From: Oryzias latipes
Taxonomy: Eukaryota; Chordata; Actinopteri; Beloniformes; Adrianichthyidae
Reading direction: 5' to 3'
NCBI RefSeq assembly: GCF_002234675.1
Contig: NC_019879.2
Coordinates: 20,579,855 to 20,643,854, forward strand
DNA: 64,000 nt
The notes under the pieces were generated by a model that was not told the DNA's origin, searched no databases, and was given only the letters and a program-made list of their open reading frames with translations. Positions within the stretch are counted from its first letter, which is position 1, and each line of letters opens with the position of its first letter. Shown piece after piece: positions 25,924 through 36,718 of the stretch. Position numbers and translations under genes: made by a program.

Positions 25924-26128
25924 CCCTTGTGCTATCTTAGATGACCCCACCCTTACTTTGACATGTTCTCCCTACCATGACAAAGGTGGATAAAGGTGGA
26001 AAGATTTCATGTAATCCATGGACACCAGTGAAGATCACAAATCATTAAAGAAAAAAGGTTCAGAGCACTGTCTAGTGGGTCTAGATGACCCAACTCCCAA
26101 CGTTAAAGTGCCTAGGATAGCACAAGGG
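25924..26128 (+). mobile_element. 205-bp inverted-repeat element (family B), copy 1
   Basis: Starts CCCTTGTGCTATCTTAG and ends CTAGGATAGCACAAGGG, near-perfect inverted termini of 17 bp. The same 205-bp length and nearly the same interior recur at 38,119-38,323 (inverted) and 42,919-43,123. There is no coding capacity. It is a MITE-type element, and the similarity of the copies points to recent spread. Confidence 0.8.
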
Positions 26129-26689
26129 TGAAAGATTCTAATCTCTGTTTTGTTTCTATTAAAAGCTTCTAGTATATCTAAACAAATATTAATCTTATGT
26201 GGATTTTCTGTTGATTATTGACAAAAAACCTACATTTTTCTACTCAGAGGAAGATTACTAAAAATGTCTTTTGCATTGAAGTTGGTGCAGACAACTTTTT
26301 CTAAGCGACCCGAATAAATGAATACAAAAAAAAGATTTTGAACATAAACAGAAATCTTCAGAACTACTAAATTAAGATTCTGTAAATGCTTAAAAATGTT
26401 GTCAGATATAAATGAGTAAAAATCTTGCTCCCAAGCTTTAGTAAGCCAAAGCCTCGGGGTGGTTTGTACATCCAGCAACCAAACACCTGTTTGTATTTTT
26501 GACTCATTTTGTAATGAATATGGTGTCTGTGAACCGGGGTTTCTATCTCTCTGCTATCTGGCATGGGATTCCTAACTCTAGATATAAATAAATACATTAA
26601 AAACTATACACACCACCAAAACTATTATATTATACCACTGAGAGAGCGAATGCAGAAATTGAATAAATGAATAAATTGACCAGTAAGCT

Positions 26690-26930
26690 TGCACGTGTGT
26701 TGCAATGCTCCGGGGCTATCCTGAGGCCAATCATTTAGCTAACACGCTAATGAAAGTGTGTGTAGTGCAGTTAAGGGCAGGCACCATGGGAGGTACCACT
26801 CCCCTCCCTGCTCATGTTGGGACTGTTAATAGGCTGGATGGAGCCACTGGTACTCCCAAGAGAGGCCTGCTGATGAAGAGGAAAACCTGTCGTTGCCTCC
26901 ACTAATCACTGCCTAATGGCTCCAGAAACA
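26690..26930. promoter_or_regulatory. Candidate conserved non-coding block
   Basis: A GC-balanced, repeat-free block about 2.5 kb upstream of the GALNT5 start. It contains a CACGTG E-box near 26,692. It has no familiar protein similarity. Role inferred from position and composition only. Confidence 0.22.
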
Positions 26931-27548
26931 CACATTTTATAAATGTGACCGTACATGTGTATCGGCTCACTGCAGAAACAACGCAGACTTAACAATGCTA
27001 AAGAGGAGGGTATGGACCTCTTGCTCATAGCAATGTGCATGTATTTAAAAACTATTGGAGAAAAATTCAGAAACAGCCCTCAATGATTTTTACACGAGCA
27101 GGTTTTAAAGTTTTATATAAAAGTGTCATTTTATCATTGTTTATTAAAATTTGACACTAAAGTCCACTGCATGGTTGATATTTACAAAGGTGCTGTGATA
27201 AGATTACCACATTTTTTTAATTCTTTTTGTCTTTCAAAATAAAATGCTTGGTTAAACTACTGTCGCTTCTGTGCAAACTATCAGTATTAAATGGGCTACA
27301 ACTGAAAAAGTAACATCTCAAGACTGATAAAGAAAAACTCCCACTAATGTTCAGTGTTGATTGGAGTCTTATCAGCACACTTCACAACTGACATAACAGC
27401 CTAAAAAGGATCTTGTGGATTCAGCCAAACAGCAATGTCCTTGTCCGAAAGACTGATTTTCTGTTGAGAAAAGATGATAGACCAAAACTACATCTGAAGT
27501 TAAGCATTTTGCAAACTAATTTCAGTTAGTTTTAAGATGAAGCCTTTG

Positions 27549-27588
27549 TATTAATTTTCACAATGTTTCCACATTGTGAAAATTAATA
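27549..27588. repeat. Perfect 18-bp inverted repeat with 4-nt loop
   Basis: Arm TATTAATTTTCACAATGT (27,549-27,566) is followed by TTCC and then its exact reverse complement (27,571-27,588). Transcribed, it would give an uninterrupted 18-bp stem. It lies in unique-looking AT-rich DNA, with no promoter or gene around it that I can see. Confidence 0.9.
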
Positions 27589-28609
27589 GGAAATTTTAAA
27601 CTCTTCCAGCTTTGTCAAAATCCCTCTTTTATATGCAGCTGTTAATTAATTTTAGTTTTAAAGAAAATTATTAGTTACTAAAACAGGGAAGTAACAACGT
27701 GAGTGAAGTAATAGACAGATATTCTGTAACAAATCAACCTGCTTAACAGGGAGGGCCACCAGTCTACCATTGAGAGAAAGTGAAGTTTTAAAAAAAAAAA
27801 TCTATTTTAACGATTAGATTAAATTGGAAAGAAGATTAAGACCTTGGTTGTTGTATGACATTTATCCCCAAAAAAGTGGCTAAAAACACACTTTTATCTC
27901 AGCTTCACACATGCAGTCTCTGATAAAGACTTGTAGGAATTTTTGCTACTAGTTGAGTTCCCTGCAAAGCACAAGAAACCTCCTTTAGTAACCAAAATAT
28001 TCTGGTTTGTTGGTTTGTTCAGACTTTATGTTAAAAAAAAAGTTACCAGTGGGAGAAATGCAAAGTACTGTCAAAAATAGGAAAAATGTGGGATAAACGT
28101 TTCAATCGTCAATAAATAATATTTTTTAATTATAAATACAAAGTGGTGAATGTTGTGTTATAATGTGACTGTCACTGGCTTAACATAGTTTGTTTTCCTG
28201 CACTTTTCTAGTACTTTCATCAAACCAGGGGTCATGGAGGTGCCTGGAGCCAAGTATTCAGGCTATTACATGAAATAAAAAGCGGGACAATTCACCATGG
28301 AGCACCACAAGAACAACAACTACAAACTTACTTGTTGGGGAGATAATTTGCACTGGAAGAAGAAGAAAGGCGACACACAGAAATAACCCAGATGGGACAT
28401 CTTGCTATAATAATAATAAGAACAAGAATTTATTTTAAACATGCAGTTTAAAATAAACACATGATTACACATGGTTATAAAGGCCAGCATAAGCCAAAGG
28501 CAGCCTGATAGGACTACCATACATAAAAATGTATCAATATATTTATAGCAGGGAGTTTACAACTCCTTTTGAAATTGTTATTTAGACTGGGGGGTGATAT
28601 ATTCAATAT

Positions 28610-28773
28610 GCAATTCTCAATTGATAATTCATTTTGCAATTAATGGTAGTTTTTCATATTGGAATCTCATCTGAATTGCAAAATGCATTTTCACATTGCA
28701 AGCCTGAATATTAAATTGCCAATGGCGAAGTGCATTTTGAAATAGCAAGGATCGATCGTCAATTGAGAATTGC
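28610..28773. repeat. Foldback-type inverted repeat near GALNT5 promoter
   Basis: Outer arms GCAATTCTCAATTGA (28,610-28,624) and its exact reverse complement (28,759-28,773) enclose further ATTGCA-type words, including an ATTTTGCAATT/AATTGCAAAAT inner pair. The nested symmetry suggests a small foldback or MITE-type element. It ends about 550 bp before the GALNT5 start codon. Confidence 0.65.
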
Positions 28774-28899
28774 CTATTACTTTGAATTAAGGGTAGACAA
28801 ACACTTTCTTGGTGATCACGAGTTTTGCGATATAATTTTCAAGAAAATCAAAAAAAGGACAAATGATTAAGAACGACTTTTATTTTGAAGGTGTGCTTT

Positions 28900-29319
28900 G
28901 GCACTTCCTCTTTGATTCCAGTTTTTCGGGCTTTGCGTTAGTCGCTCTCCCAGCCAATCAGATTACAGCGAAACTGGAAGTAGCCAACTACTGCGTGCGT
29001 ACTCATACAAAGTGACTGAGTTAGTTTTTGCGTGAAAGCAACTTTATCAAACCTGTTTTGACTGGGGGGCTCAGTTGAGCGACATTGTTTTCGTCGACTC
29101 TGGCACAATGACTCTGACTGAGTGGACTTGACCGACGCGACAGGGTATGAAAAACTTTTATCCGCGCCTCAATGCTCCTGGATATCCGGATATACAGCTG
29201 TCGTTGCTGCATAAACATTCGCTAGCATGCCACGCAAGCAGCTACAAAATGTTACCTCTGGAGTCAGCGGTGGTCTGTTTCAGTAGAGGTTTCTGACGTA
29301 TTTCTGCTCACCTGTCATC
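28900..29319 (+). promoter_or_regulatory. Probable GALNT5 promoter and 5' UTR
   Basis: Upstream of the GALNT5 ATG the sequence becomes more GC-balanced with scattered CG dinucleotides. A CCAAT box in good NF-Y context (AGCCAATCAGA) lies at 28,953-28,963. I see no clear TATA box at a fixed distance and cannot place the transcription start. Confidence 0.45.
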
Positions 29320-32300
29320 ATGATGAGGCTAATGAAGCTGAGGAGACACCTGAGGGGGAGTGGGAGGGTGCTGGTTTTTGTGTTTGCTGCTTCCATCGTT
29401 TGGCTACTGTTTGACATGGCTGCTCTGAGAGTGTCCATAGACGACGTGAACACTCATATCCTGAAGGAGCGCGTGCTCAGAGAAAGAGAAATGAGGAGGG
29501 TCAGAGCCACCCCGAATCTGAAAATGGAGTTCAAACACCCGGTTCAGAGGCTGGACCCGGCTGCCATTCGTGACAGGGAAAGACCACTAGCTTCAGATGT
29601 GTACAGAGAGGGGAGTAAAAGAGCAGTCCTGAAGGACAAAAAAGATCTTAAAAGAGACCGCTTTAAATCTGTGGCTCCTCAACACAAAGCTGATGTTTAT
29701 AATCATGGTGTCATAGCTAAGCAGGATGCTCCTGGGAAGAAAAAGGTACCAAATTTGGACTTTGGTGTCGCAGTAGCCAATGCAAGTCAAGTACGGGCAA
29801 ATAAAGTTGTTTTAGAGCGAGATGTTGCAAAAGAATCTCTCCATGCTGTGGCATCAAAAGAAAAACTTGGCGTAAATGAAACAATCGTGTTGGAGTCCAA
29901 AGACCTACTTCCATCCAAAGCAATGTCTCACCAAAAACCCAACAAGGATCCAAATGCACAGAAGGAACCACTAAAACCAACAGCCCACCTCCATGTGGGA
30001 AATATCTCCACTGCCGTCAGAAAATCTGGTGTCCACAAAGTGCTTTCTCTGGACGTGACGCACGCCCCTCGAGATCCAAATGCGCTGGGCCAGTTTGGTC
30101 GGGGAGTGATCCTTCCCAGTAGTGAGGATGAAGAGGTGAGGAAGAGGTGGGATGAAGGCCATTTTAATGTCTACCTCAGCGATCGGATTCCAGTGGACCG
30201 CGCCATTCCTGACACCAGGCCAGAAGTGTGAGTTATCTGCTGCTTTGTGTGTCTCATGTGATGCAGTCTGCACATCTGAAGTGTCAGTTTGCCGTTTTTT
30301 TTTTTTTTTTAGATGTTCGCAGGCTGTGGTCCACGACGACTTGCCTTCCACCAGCGTCATTTTCTGTTTTGTGGACGAGGTTTGGTCCACTCTCCTCCGC
30401 TCTGTGCACAGTGTGCTAAACAGATCTCCACCACACCTCCTCAAAGAAATCATCCTGGTGGATGATTTCAGTACTAAAGGTAAACAAATATGTCATGAAA
30501 TCACTCTTAAACAACTAAAACTGCAACAAAAAAGGCTTTTTTATTTTAAATCTTGGTGATTTTTAGTTTGAAACAGAAATTGAAGATTGTTATAATTTGA
30601 TGGAATGTCCCCTTACAGACTCACTCTGAGGAAATTTGTGTTTTAACATGTTCTTGTGGCATTTTGCTGACGATAAGGGACATGCATTAAGAAAATTAAG
30701 CTCAAAATTGCATTTCTGAGTATTTCTTTATTCAAATTCAGTTGAAAAAGAGCTTATTTGTGTCATAGAAAATACACAGGGGGTCACAAGGTCGATGCTC
30801 CGCTCCATTCTGATGCTCTTGCAGACAAATTGATCGTAAGCGTCTTTGTTTTCCTCGTCAGAGCTGGAATCTGGCCCAAAACTGTAAAACTGGATAGCTC
30901 CAATATTGTCTGCAATATTTTTGTCGCACCTGTAATGTTAGGTTGGGGTTGTGAGGAGCTGTAAGCTAGTGGGAGAGCATGTAAACAGATGGGTGACGGG
31001 AAGTGGGGGCTGGCTTACTCTGTGCCAACAGTCCCGCTCGCAGCTCAAAAGCGCATTTCTAATGAACTCCTGATGCTCTGAGGAAACTATGTCCATGTGT
31101 GGTTTACACATGCCGAAAAACGACATAATTATTATCAAAAGATCCCCAAGATCGCTTTTGCAACAGATCAAAAGATGATCATAGTGGGAACATCTGTTTG
31201 TGATGGTGGGTGAAACGACAGTTGTCTTATTATTTGCCTTTACTCCTCTTAGATTACCTCAAAGAGCCTCTGGATAAATACATGTCCCAGTTTCCCAAAG
31301 TGAGAATCGTTCGCCTCAAAGAGCGTCAGGGTCTGATCCGGGCCAGGCTAGCCGGAGCTGCCGTTGCCACAGGTAAGTGTGGTCCAGATGAATCATGTTT
31401 GCCTAAATCCTCCTATAATCTCTTCATAAAGACAGTCTTTCTCAACCCTGGCTGTTTGAATGATTGACTTTATGAGGGATGGACCAAGTGTGCGTTGTTG
31501 CATTGTTTTGTTGGATTTAGCTTAATTCAGAGCAGTGTGTTAGCTTTACAGTTGTCGCCATCTTGGCAGGCAAAAACAAAAAAGGGGCATAAAAAGCAGG
31601 ACAAAGGACCCCAGTAGAGATCTTCTGAGGTCTAAAGATGAAGATTTTACTGTCAAACACAAAATAAAATGTAATTTAAGAAAATTTCAACCCTAATTCA
31701 GATGCCATTGGCATTGAATCTAGTCATAAAGGATAGAAAATGGATTTTGGAGTTAGACTGAAAAGCCCTGCACACACCAGATGCCAGATGATGTGTGCTG
31801 TCCTTTAGTGTGTGTAGTTGTAGATCTGCAACACACAAAGAGCAGCACAAATTTATGGCTGAACTATATAAACATTTATATTTAACAGTTTTATCTACGT
31901 TTGAAAGGAATAGTGTAAATATTTCAGACAAACAAACCAGTGTGTGTAATCCTCTTTCTTTTACCTGAGGCTGGGGCTGCAGAAACCCTCTGCTTTGGGA
32001 GGGGTTGAGACACCAGCACCATCAGCAGCTGCCATCTCAAACAATCACTATAATTGTTTCACACCAGAATGTCCAGAATTCTCCAAATTCTCCATGAAAA
32101 GTTGTCACTGATTCTCATGCAGAGCAGCGATCTGAGGAATTTTCTCTACATGCTTAGATAGAACAATATATTTTTCCACTTAAATGTTATTTTGGCCAGT
32201 TTAAAAAAAACTATTTTAATGTAAAAAAAGAAGAAAAGTTAAAAACCTTCACTTGAAATTCTGAATTTTTGCTTTATTGTCTCTCCTAATGCTCAAGAAA

Positions 32301-35037
32301 GTTTTAAAAGCTTTTGCGTCTTGAAACTCTGAAGTGATCCACGTGTCGCTCTGGGCTTTAGGGAGAGAATGAAACATGTCACATCGGGTCAAAACGGGTT
32401 AACAGCTGATGCTATTTCATCTGGCATGCCCTTTCAGTCATTTCCTCCAGAAATGTCTTGCATGTATGGAATGCTTTATAATGATACCATGAAGAAAATT
32501 ACATGCAGGCAAGCTGTATGACTTTTAGGTTAAAGAGCATCCATGCTGTCTGAAGTTGTTTTTTTTTTAAATAACTCTTTTAAAAAAAAAAGAAACTTGA
32601 TCATCCAAGCTATAAAAATTGTCTTTGCCAGTTTAAATGTGATCTTTTTAAAATAGTAAAACGACTAACCAGTTAGTTTGCGTTTTGTTTGCTTTAGTCA
32701 CGGGTTTTTTGCTAGTTTTACAATAAAAAGTAGATGTTAAATGATGTTTGTTTTGATCTCAGAAGCTCCGTTTCTTTTCTCAAACGCAGGTGAGGTTCTT
32801 ACCTTCCTGGACTCCCATGTTGAATGTAACGTGGGCTGGCTGGAGCCCCTCTTGGAGAGAATTTACCTGGATCGCAGGAAGGTTCCCTGTCCGGTTATTG
32901 AGGTCATCAATGACAAAGACATGAGGTGATGCCGCAAAGCCACAATGAAATAGATGGCTATAGATTCCACACAAACTTACTGTTGATGTGTTTTTGCCTC
33001 CATATGTCAGTTATATGCTGATTGACAACTTTCAAAGAGGTATTTTCAAATGGCCTCTGGTGTTTGGCTGGAATGCGCTCTCCGAAGACTACATCAGGAA
33101 ACACAACATAACAGTTTCAGATCCCATCAGGTACTTCCACCTTCACATCCTTCTGTGCGTTTACCAAGTTTGTTTTGCTTCTAATTATTTGTTCATCTTT
33201 GAAGGTGTCCTGTTATGGCTGGAGGGCTTTTTTCTATTGACAAAAAGTACTTCTATGAGCTTGGTACCTATGACCCTGGTCTGGATGTGTGGGGTGGAGA
33301 GAACATGGAGATTTCATTTAAGGTATCTCTCATCTATAATCCTTCTGTCATTAAAGACCCACTCCGATGAAAATTTTGTTTTCAGTGTTTTTAACCTGTT
33401 CCTAAATTATGAATGACATATATTAAGAAAATTAAACTCAAAGCTGGGTGGGCCAATGGCACCCTTTACTCGGAGGCGAATTTCCGGTCTGTCGCTCTGC
33501 AGAAACTGTTCTAGAAAACTGGCTAAAAACAGCATAATCAAAATTAAAAGACCAATGGGAACGCTTTTATAATAGAGCACAAGATGATCTATGAGAGGGA
33601 CTTTTAAAAAAGAAAATCAGATTCTTTTCCCTGTGGTCCAAATGAATTATCCACATTGTCATGTCAACAGATCTGGATGTGCGGAGGAGAGATCGAGATT
33701 ATTCCTTGCTCCCGCGTCGGACACATTTTCCGAGGACAGAATCCATATTCATTCCCGAAGGACAGGCAGAAGACGGTGGAGCGTAACCTGGCCAGAGTGG
33801 CGGAGGTTTGGCTGGATGAGTACAAGGACCTTTTCTACGGCCACGGGTACCAGCACTTGCTGGATAAAAGTGTCACCGATATCGGCAACCTTACAGAGCA
33901 GATAGAGCTGAGAAAGAAACTCAAGTGCAAGAACTTTAAGTGGTACCTGGAGAACGTGTACCCTGAACTGGACGCGCCATTAGTCAAAGCAGAAGGCCTG
34001 GTACGTGCACATTAAAAAGACAGATGTTTTCTGAATCTCTGCTTTTGTGCTTCCTTTGAATGTTTTAAACGCAACAAAATATTGATATCATGTTGAATCT
34101 TTGCTGAAGATGAAATAAACAAGCAGCTTAGCTTAGTTATTAGCTGAATACATTTAGTTTTTTCCTTTTCTTTTATTCTTTTAGGTCTTCAACCAAGGCT
34201 TAAGAAGATGTCTTGCCATGTTTAAAGACTCTTTGTCATTCGAGACATGTGACCTTAATAAGCAGGTAGGTTTTATCTGACATAACTGCTGTTTCAGCAT
34301 CAATATTTGGAAGCTCTGCAATTGTTTTGTAGGTAATCTTGACATTTGTCACGAAACTATTTGAGTTTGTTGTCTTGCCTGGTAATTATGTTCTTGCCAA
34401 AAGAAAATCCACAAGTGGATTTAGCTCAGAATGTATTTAGACAGACGCAGAGGCGAGACGTATGCCATAGTAAATAAGGGTGGAGTCCAAGGCGAGAGCA
34501 AGTCCTCCCAAATGTGGTTTTTCTGGATTCAGATCAACCCCTAATGAATCGTTCCGTGTTTTTTTTTTTTTTTTTTTTATTGTTCATGACATGTAGCATA
34601 ATTACAAGCTGCAAACCTGCACTGTCTTCTTTTCTGGTGTTCAGAGTCAGCACTTTAGCTATACGTGGTTGAGGCACGTTCGGCAGGGGGACCTCTGCAT
34701 CGCTCCCCAACAAAGCCTCAACAGTTTTTCTGTAGTCTCCTGCGACAACGCGAAAGCTGAGCTCCGCTGGTTCCACAAATCTTCTAAATCGACTCTTGTA
34801 AGTTGACCTCAAGTCTTCTGTTGTTGTTTTTCTGTTGCGCGTGAACTCCACAGGAAAAAAGTCCAGTAACTTATGTTTTGTTTTGTGTTGAAGGCGGATC
34901 ACTTCATAGCGGAGTTCGCTTCCCAGCACATGTGCCTGGAAGCAGAATCTCGAGACGATTCTCTTCACCTCAGCCCCTGTGACTCCAACAACAGCTTCCA
35001 GAAGTGGCAGTTCACACACTATTATGCTTCAGTGTGA
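29320..35037 (+). CDS. galnt5: Polypeptide N-acetylgalactosaminyltransferase 5
   Basis: Transfers GalNAc from UDP-GalNAc to Ser/Thr, the first step of mucin-type O-glycosylation in the Golgi. Coding exons: 29320-30227, 30313-30479, 31253-31372, 32790-32925, 33011-33130, 33205-33322, 33671-34000, 34185-34265, 34645-34797, 34894-35037, all GT-AG with closing phases; 758 aa. The single large first exon gives a short basic tail, a membrane anchor (about residues 17-36) and a long Lys-rich stem. The glycosyltransferase-A domain starts at about residue 304; VDDFS is at 352-356, the metal-binding DSH at 406-408 with H541, and WGGEN at 513-517. A ricin-type lectin domain follows from about 634, ending in QKW (747-749). 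Human GALNT5 is about 940 aa, the difference lying mainly in the stem. Two ATGs occur in tandem (29320, 29323). The 5'-terminal exon/UTR limits are not resolved. Intron 1 is only 85 bp. Confidence 0.95.
30610..31190 (+). mobile_element. Family A element, copy 2 (GALNT5 intron 2)
   Basis: Shares with copy 1 the TTCTTGTGGCATTTT word, TTTCTGAGTATTTCTTTATT and the GGCCCAAAACTGTA... GATAGCTCCAATATTG region, and ends in GATGATCATAGTGGGA. The left terminus is diverged. It lies wholly within the intron between coding exons 2 and 3. Confidence 0.65.
33351..33606 (+). mobile_element. Family A element, copy 3, internally deleted (GALNT5 intron 6)
   Basis: Both termini are readable: TTAAAGACCCACTCC at the left and GAGAGGGACTTTTAA at the right. 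Most of the interior of the long copies is missing, leaving about 256 bp. It fills most of the 348-bp intron between coding exons 6 and 7. Confidence 0.7.
34560..34579. repeat. Poly(T) tract in GALNT5 intron 8
   Basis: An uninterrupted run of about 20 thymines lies in the intron between coding exons 8 and 9, likely length-polymorphic and error-prone in assembly. Confidence 0.8.
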
Positions 35038-35238
35038 GGGTGGAATGTGTTGCAGTTATGGTGGTAGTAATGGGATGACAATCATGGATGATCATGTTGG
35101 ATTGTGGGTCAGAGAAACAAGATTTTATATTTACTGTGGTACGTTTAAACCCATCAAGACCTGATGCAGCAATAAGTTGTGGCCGTTTTAAGATGCATCA
35201 GATCTGAGTTTTGGGTGTATTTTTGTTAAACACTCCCA

Positions 35239-35518
35239 AATAAAGTATCTAAAACCGCCTTTTTTTGCATTAAGGTACACGTTTTCAAAGATGTTACATA
35301 TTTTATGGTTCGTGTTTGAGTTTTAAAGCTTCATTCTTTAGGATTTGGAATCTGATGTGAAAATGTTTATGGATGATTTTCTTCTTGACACTAGGGGGCA
35401 GCATTGGCTCAAACTATTAGAAAAAACTGATGGAATACTATGGTTTTACTACCTGTGATAAGTTTTTATGGATCAAAGTGATTTGAAAAATGATTTTTAT
35501 AAAAGTGTGACAAATAAA
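35239..35518 (+). terminator. GALNT5 polyadenylation signals
   Basis: AATAAA words on the plus strand at 35,239-35,244 and 35,513-35,518 lie 0.2 and 0.48 kb after the GALNT5 stop codon. Either could direct cleavage. The second almost abuts candidate ERMN signals on the other strand. Confidence 0.55.
35388..35402 (+). promoter_or_regulatory. CTCF-like motif between GALNT5 and ERMN
   Basis: ACACTAGGGGGCAGC matches the CTCF core well, including the invariant-style AGGGGGCAG. It sits in the GALNT5 3' UTR, between the convergent GALNT5 and ERMN transcription units, a plausible insulator position. Binding is not shown. Confidence 0.4.
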
Positions 35519-35550
35519 AAATCTTGAACAGTAGTTTGCATTTGCACTGA

Positions 35551-35670
35551 TTTATTTCTTTGGTTTCTACACATAAGCCATAATGCACTTCAGGAAGCTT
35601 TTCTTTAGAGTCATGAGATTTAAATACAATACAATAAATTATTTAAGTGTTTCAGGTATTACGTTTTATT
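35551..35670 (-). terminator. ERMN polyadenylation signals
   Basis: Minus-strand AATAAA words (plus-strand TTTATT) occur at 35,665-35,670 and 35,551-35,556, about 0.1 and 0.2 kb after the ERMN stop. Use of the distal one would bring the ERMN 3' end within tens of bases of the GALNT5 3' end. Confidence 0.5.
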
Positions 35671-35772
35671 AAAGAATGATAAATTAAGTAAAGTGATGGT
35701 GTCCTGACTGCTATCCTCAAAAATTTCTGGTACATTTCTCAGTGGGTCATTTCTGTCTGACAAGCAAACATC

Positions 35773-36718
35773 TCACTTTTTTCTTAACTTGATCTCATAG
35801 TCTTTTATTTTCTGCTGGGTGTTGCCTTTGCAGATCCTGCGGTAGGACACGGTGCTGTATTTGGAGGAGGTTAGGTGATTGAAGCCACCGGATTTCTTCA
35901 GGGAAGGCAGAGTAGGGGGGCTCGGGTTGGGGTTCTGAGGAAACTGCGGATGAGTTTGAAGAATTTGCTCCATTTCCGAGTCCTGCTGAAGCTGTCTGTT
36001 TCTACGCCTCTGTGTTTCAGCTTTTGGCAGATGTTGGCTCTTCTCATTAAATGGATTTAACAGGTTGCGGGAAGATAGCAAAGCTTGTAAATTCACTAAA
36101 AAAGAGAAAAGAGACATCTGCGTTAGGTTCTGGGAACAGAGACCTTCATTTAAATCTTGTTATTTGACAGGACAGTAAAGGAACCTTACCCTTTTCTTCT
36201 GGAGTATCTTTATCATGCTCGGTTCGAATGTCCACCTCTGCGCACTGTTGCTGTTGAACATCTTTCCAAGATGTAGGCAACGTTTTGGTAAATTCAGCAG
36301 GTGCTTCTCCTGGCTGTAGAGCATTGATTTTATGAGAGGATAACATGTGGAGGCTGTGGAATTCCTCTTTAGTCCACATGGCCTGCTTTTCCAAGCTTCC
36401 ATGGTTAATAAAGACTTCTCCTGGATCCTCCTCAATTTGTTGAACAGTTTCACCTTCTGCTACACTGTTGACAAGTTGTCTGCACCTTTTGACACCAAAA
36501 TGACTTGACAGGAAAGCAAGTCCGTCCTTCTGTTCTTGCTCCTCGTCACTGTAGAAAACCGAATCATCTCCCATCTCGTCTGACCTAGAATCACTTTCAT
36601 CCGCCATCTGAAAGACGTCAGGTGTGTTTCCACCAAAGACCTCCGATACCCGAGGTGTTTTTGCACCTCCCTCTACTCTGAGTCCTGGATAATTGGGAAT
36701 AAAAGAGCCAGTTTCCAT
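35773..36718 (-). CDS. ermn: Ermin (ERM-like, actin-binding)
   Basis: In mammals ermin is a cytoskeletal protein of myelinating oligodendrocytes that binds F-actin through its C terminus. Two coding exons: 36718-36190 and 36095-35773, joined through a GTAAGG donor and a T-rich acceptor; a GTG codon is split across the 94-bp intron. The product is 283 aa, against 284 in human as I recall. The body is acidic and low in recognisable structure (DSVFYSDEEQ near residue 53). The last 29 residues (YSTVSYRR..KGNTQQKI) match the conserved ermin tail, and this together with size and position between GALNT5 and CYTIP makes the call. An in-frame TGA two codons upstream of the ATG fixes the start. Without the tail and the synteny the N-terminal half would be unrecognisable. 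Upstream non-coding exons are not resolved. Confidence 0.88.

Larger units (their letters stand above)
26129..28600. other. Gene-free interval upstream of GALNT5
   Basis: No exon seen. It contains a complex block at 26,690-26,930 that may be regulatory and a striking perfect hairpin at 27,549-27,588. The rest is AT-rich and featureless to me. Confidence 0.5.

Noticed and set aside
1-28900. Search for exons of the expected left neighbour (GPD2) or any host gene
   Set aside because: No open frame carries recognisable dehydrogenase, nuclear receptor or other motifs, and none is framed by convincing splice sites.
29971-30453. 160-codon minus-strand frame opposite GALNT5 exons 1-2
   Set aside because: It is a shadow of the long GALNT5 first exon, with no family resemblance and no splice logic.
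34534-35019. 161-codon minus-strand frame opposite GALNT5 exons 9-10
   Set aside because: Antisense shadow of the lectin-domain exons; the plus strand gives conserved protein through two good introns.
36160-36453. 97-codon minus-strand frame inside ERMN
   Set aside because: It overlaps ERMN exon 1 in another frame and lacks the ermin tail. The ERMN frame has an upstream stop and closes in phase.
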